A DNA stretch of 64,000 nucleotides from Rhodovulum sp. ES.010 (GTDB lineage: Bacteria > Pseudomonadota > Alphaproteobacteria > Rhodobacterales > Rhodobacteraceae): positions 1,374,001 to 1,438,000 of the forward strand of contig NZ_FSRS01000001.1 of assembly GCF_900142935.1 (NCBI RefSeq), read 5' to 3'. The position numbers and the translations under genes were made by a program. Shown piece after piece: positions 63,687 through 64,000 of the stretch. A model generated the notes under the pieces. It ran no database searches. It saw only the letters and a list, made by a program, of their open reading frames with translations, and was not told the origin of the DNA. Position 1 is the first letter of the stretch. Every line of letters starts with the position of its first letter.

Positions 63687-64000
63687 TCCCCCGGGCCTTG
63701 TGATCGCGGCGCCGGCCTCGGGGTCCGGCAAGACGACCGTGACGCTGGGCCTCCTGCGCGCGTTGCGCGACGCAGGGCTGGCGGTGCAGCCCTTCAAGAA
63801 CGGTCCCGACTATATCGATCCAGCCTTTCACCGCATCGCGGCGGGGCGCGTATCCTTCAATCTCGACATGTGGGCGATGGATGAGGACCTGCTGGCGACC
63901 ATCGCCGGAAAGGCGCAGGGGGCGGACCTTGCCCTGTCGGAAGGATCGATGGGGCTATACGATGGGACGACGGCTCAGGGCGTTTCCGGACGTGGGTCGA
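63676..64000 (+). CDS. cobB: cobyrinate / hydrogenobyrinate a,c-diamide synthase, partial
   Basis: The first 108 codons are present; the gene runs off the window's end. From the ATG at 63676, [20 protein letters not shown] is the P-loop of the CobB/CbiA ATP-dependent amidotransferases, then [17 protein letters not shown] and [12 protein letters not shown]. The glutaminase domain would follow beyond base 64000. In the aerobic pathway it amidates the a and c carboxylates just before cobalt insertion by CobNST. The start lies inside the end of cobM. Confidence 0.93.
   Translation, partial: MAADPPGLVIAAPASGSGKTTVTLGLLRALRDAGLAVQPFKNGPDYIDPAFHRIAAGRVSFNLDMWAMDEDLLATIAGKAQGADLALSEGSMGLYDGTTAQGVSGRGS

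Overview
The window is about two thirds G+C and densely coding. It looks like the chromosome of an alphaproteobacterium of the Rhodobacteraceae (Roseobacter/Rhodobacter/Paracoccus type). The grounds are a propionyl-CoA carboxylase / methylmalonyl-CoA mutase neighbourhood with a PccR-type regulator, a CobZ flavo-iron-sulfur protein inside an aerobic cobalamin cluster, small families typical of that group (DUF6280, DUF6497, DUF465), and pcm-tolC-popZ-like gene order. Identifications come from reading the translations and motifs by eye; no database was searched.

Layout. 1-3.6 kb: end of a Ppx/GppA phosphatase, then small housekeeping genes on the minus strand. 3.7-15.5 kb: propionate assimilation with methylmalonyl-CoA mutase, both propionyl-CoA carboxylase subunits, a Bcr/CflA transporter and the PccR-type regulator, with TTTGCAAA-like sites in front of pccB and pccR. 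15.6-33.2 kb: ordinary core genes (CoxG-like protein, hemerythrin, GGDEF protein, YebC, SLC13 permease, aminotransferase, ABC exporter, YgfZ, EF-P, a PopZ-like protein, TolC, PIMT). 33.3-36.8 kb: a scar at tRNA-Cys, made of an integrase stump cut by an IS256-type element with a dead transposase, a DMT exporter and a broken GntR regulator. 36.8-44.2 kb: two secreted proteins of unknown function, a frameshifted ferric-reductase-like gene, and a histidine kinase/response regulator pair divergent from an EF-hand protein and a flavin-containing ferric-reductase-like protein, with an ordered set of GCGACA repeats between them. 44.2-49.3 kb: decayed DNA with a ruined RND efflux operon and an acetyltransferase broken by a 19-bp partial duplication. 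49.3-64 kb: cobalamin biosynthesis (bluB; cobZ; DUF1636-cobW-cobN-cobH-cobI-cobJ; cobK on the other strand; cobL-cobE-cobM-cobB) behind three cobalamin riboswitches.

How the parts fit. The cob cluster makes the cofactor that methylmalonyl-CoA mutase needs, and bluB makes the lower ligand. Riboswitches would shut bluB, cobZ and the cobW-cobN operon off when B12 is plentiful, while the PccR-type regulator would tune propionyl-CoA carboxylation. The accessory stretches (33.4-36.8 and 44.2-49.1 kb) carry nearly all the broken genes and look like remnants of acquired DNA being lost. The least explained items are the small riboswitch-proximal ORF coupled to cobZ, the cobK/cobL start codons that overlap on opposite strands, and the two-component / EF-hand / ferric-reductase module.
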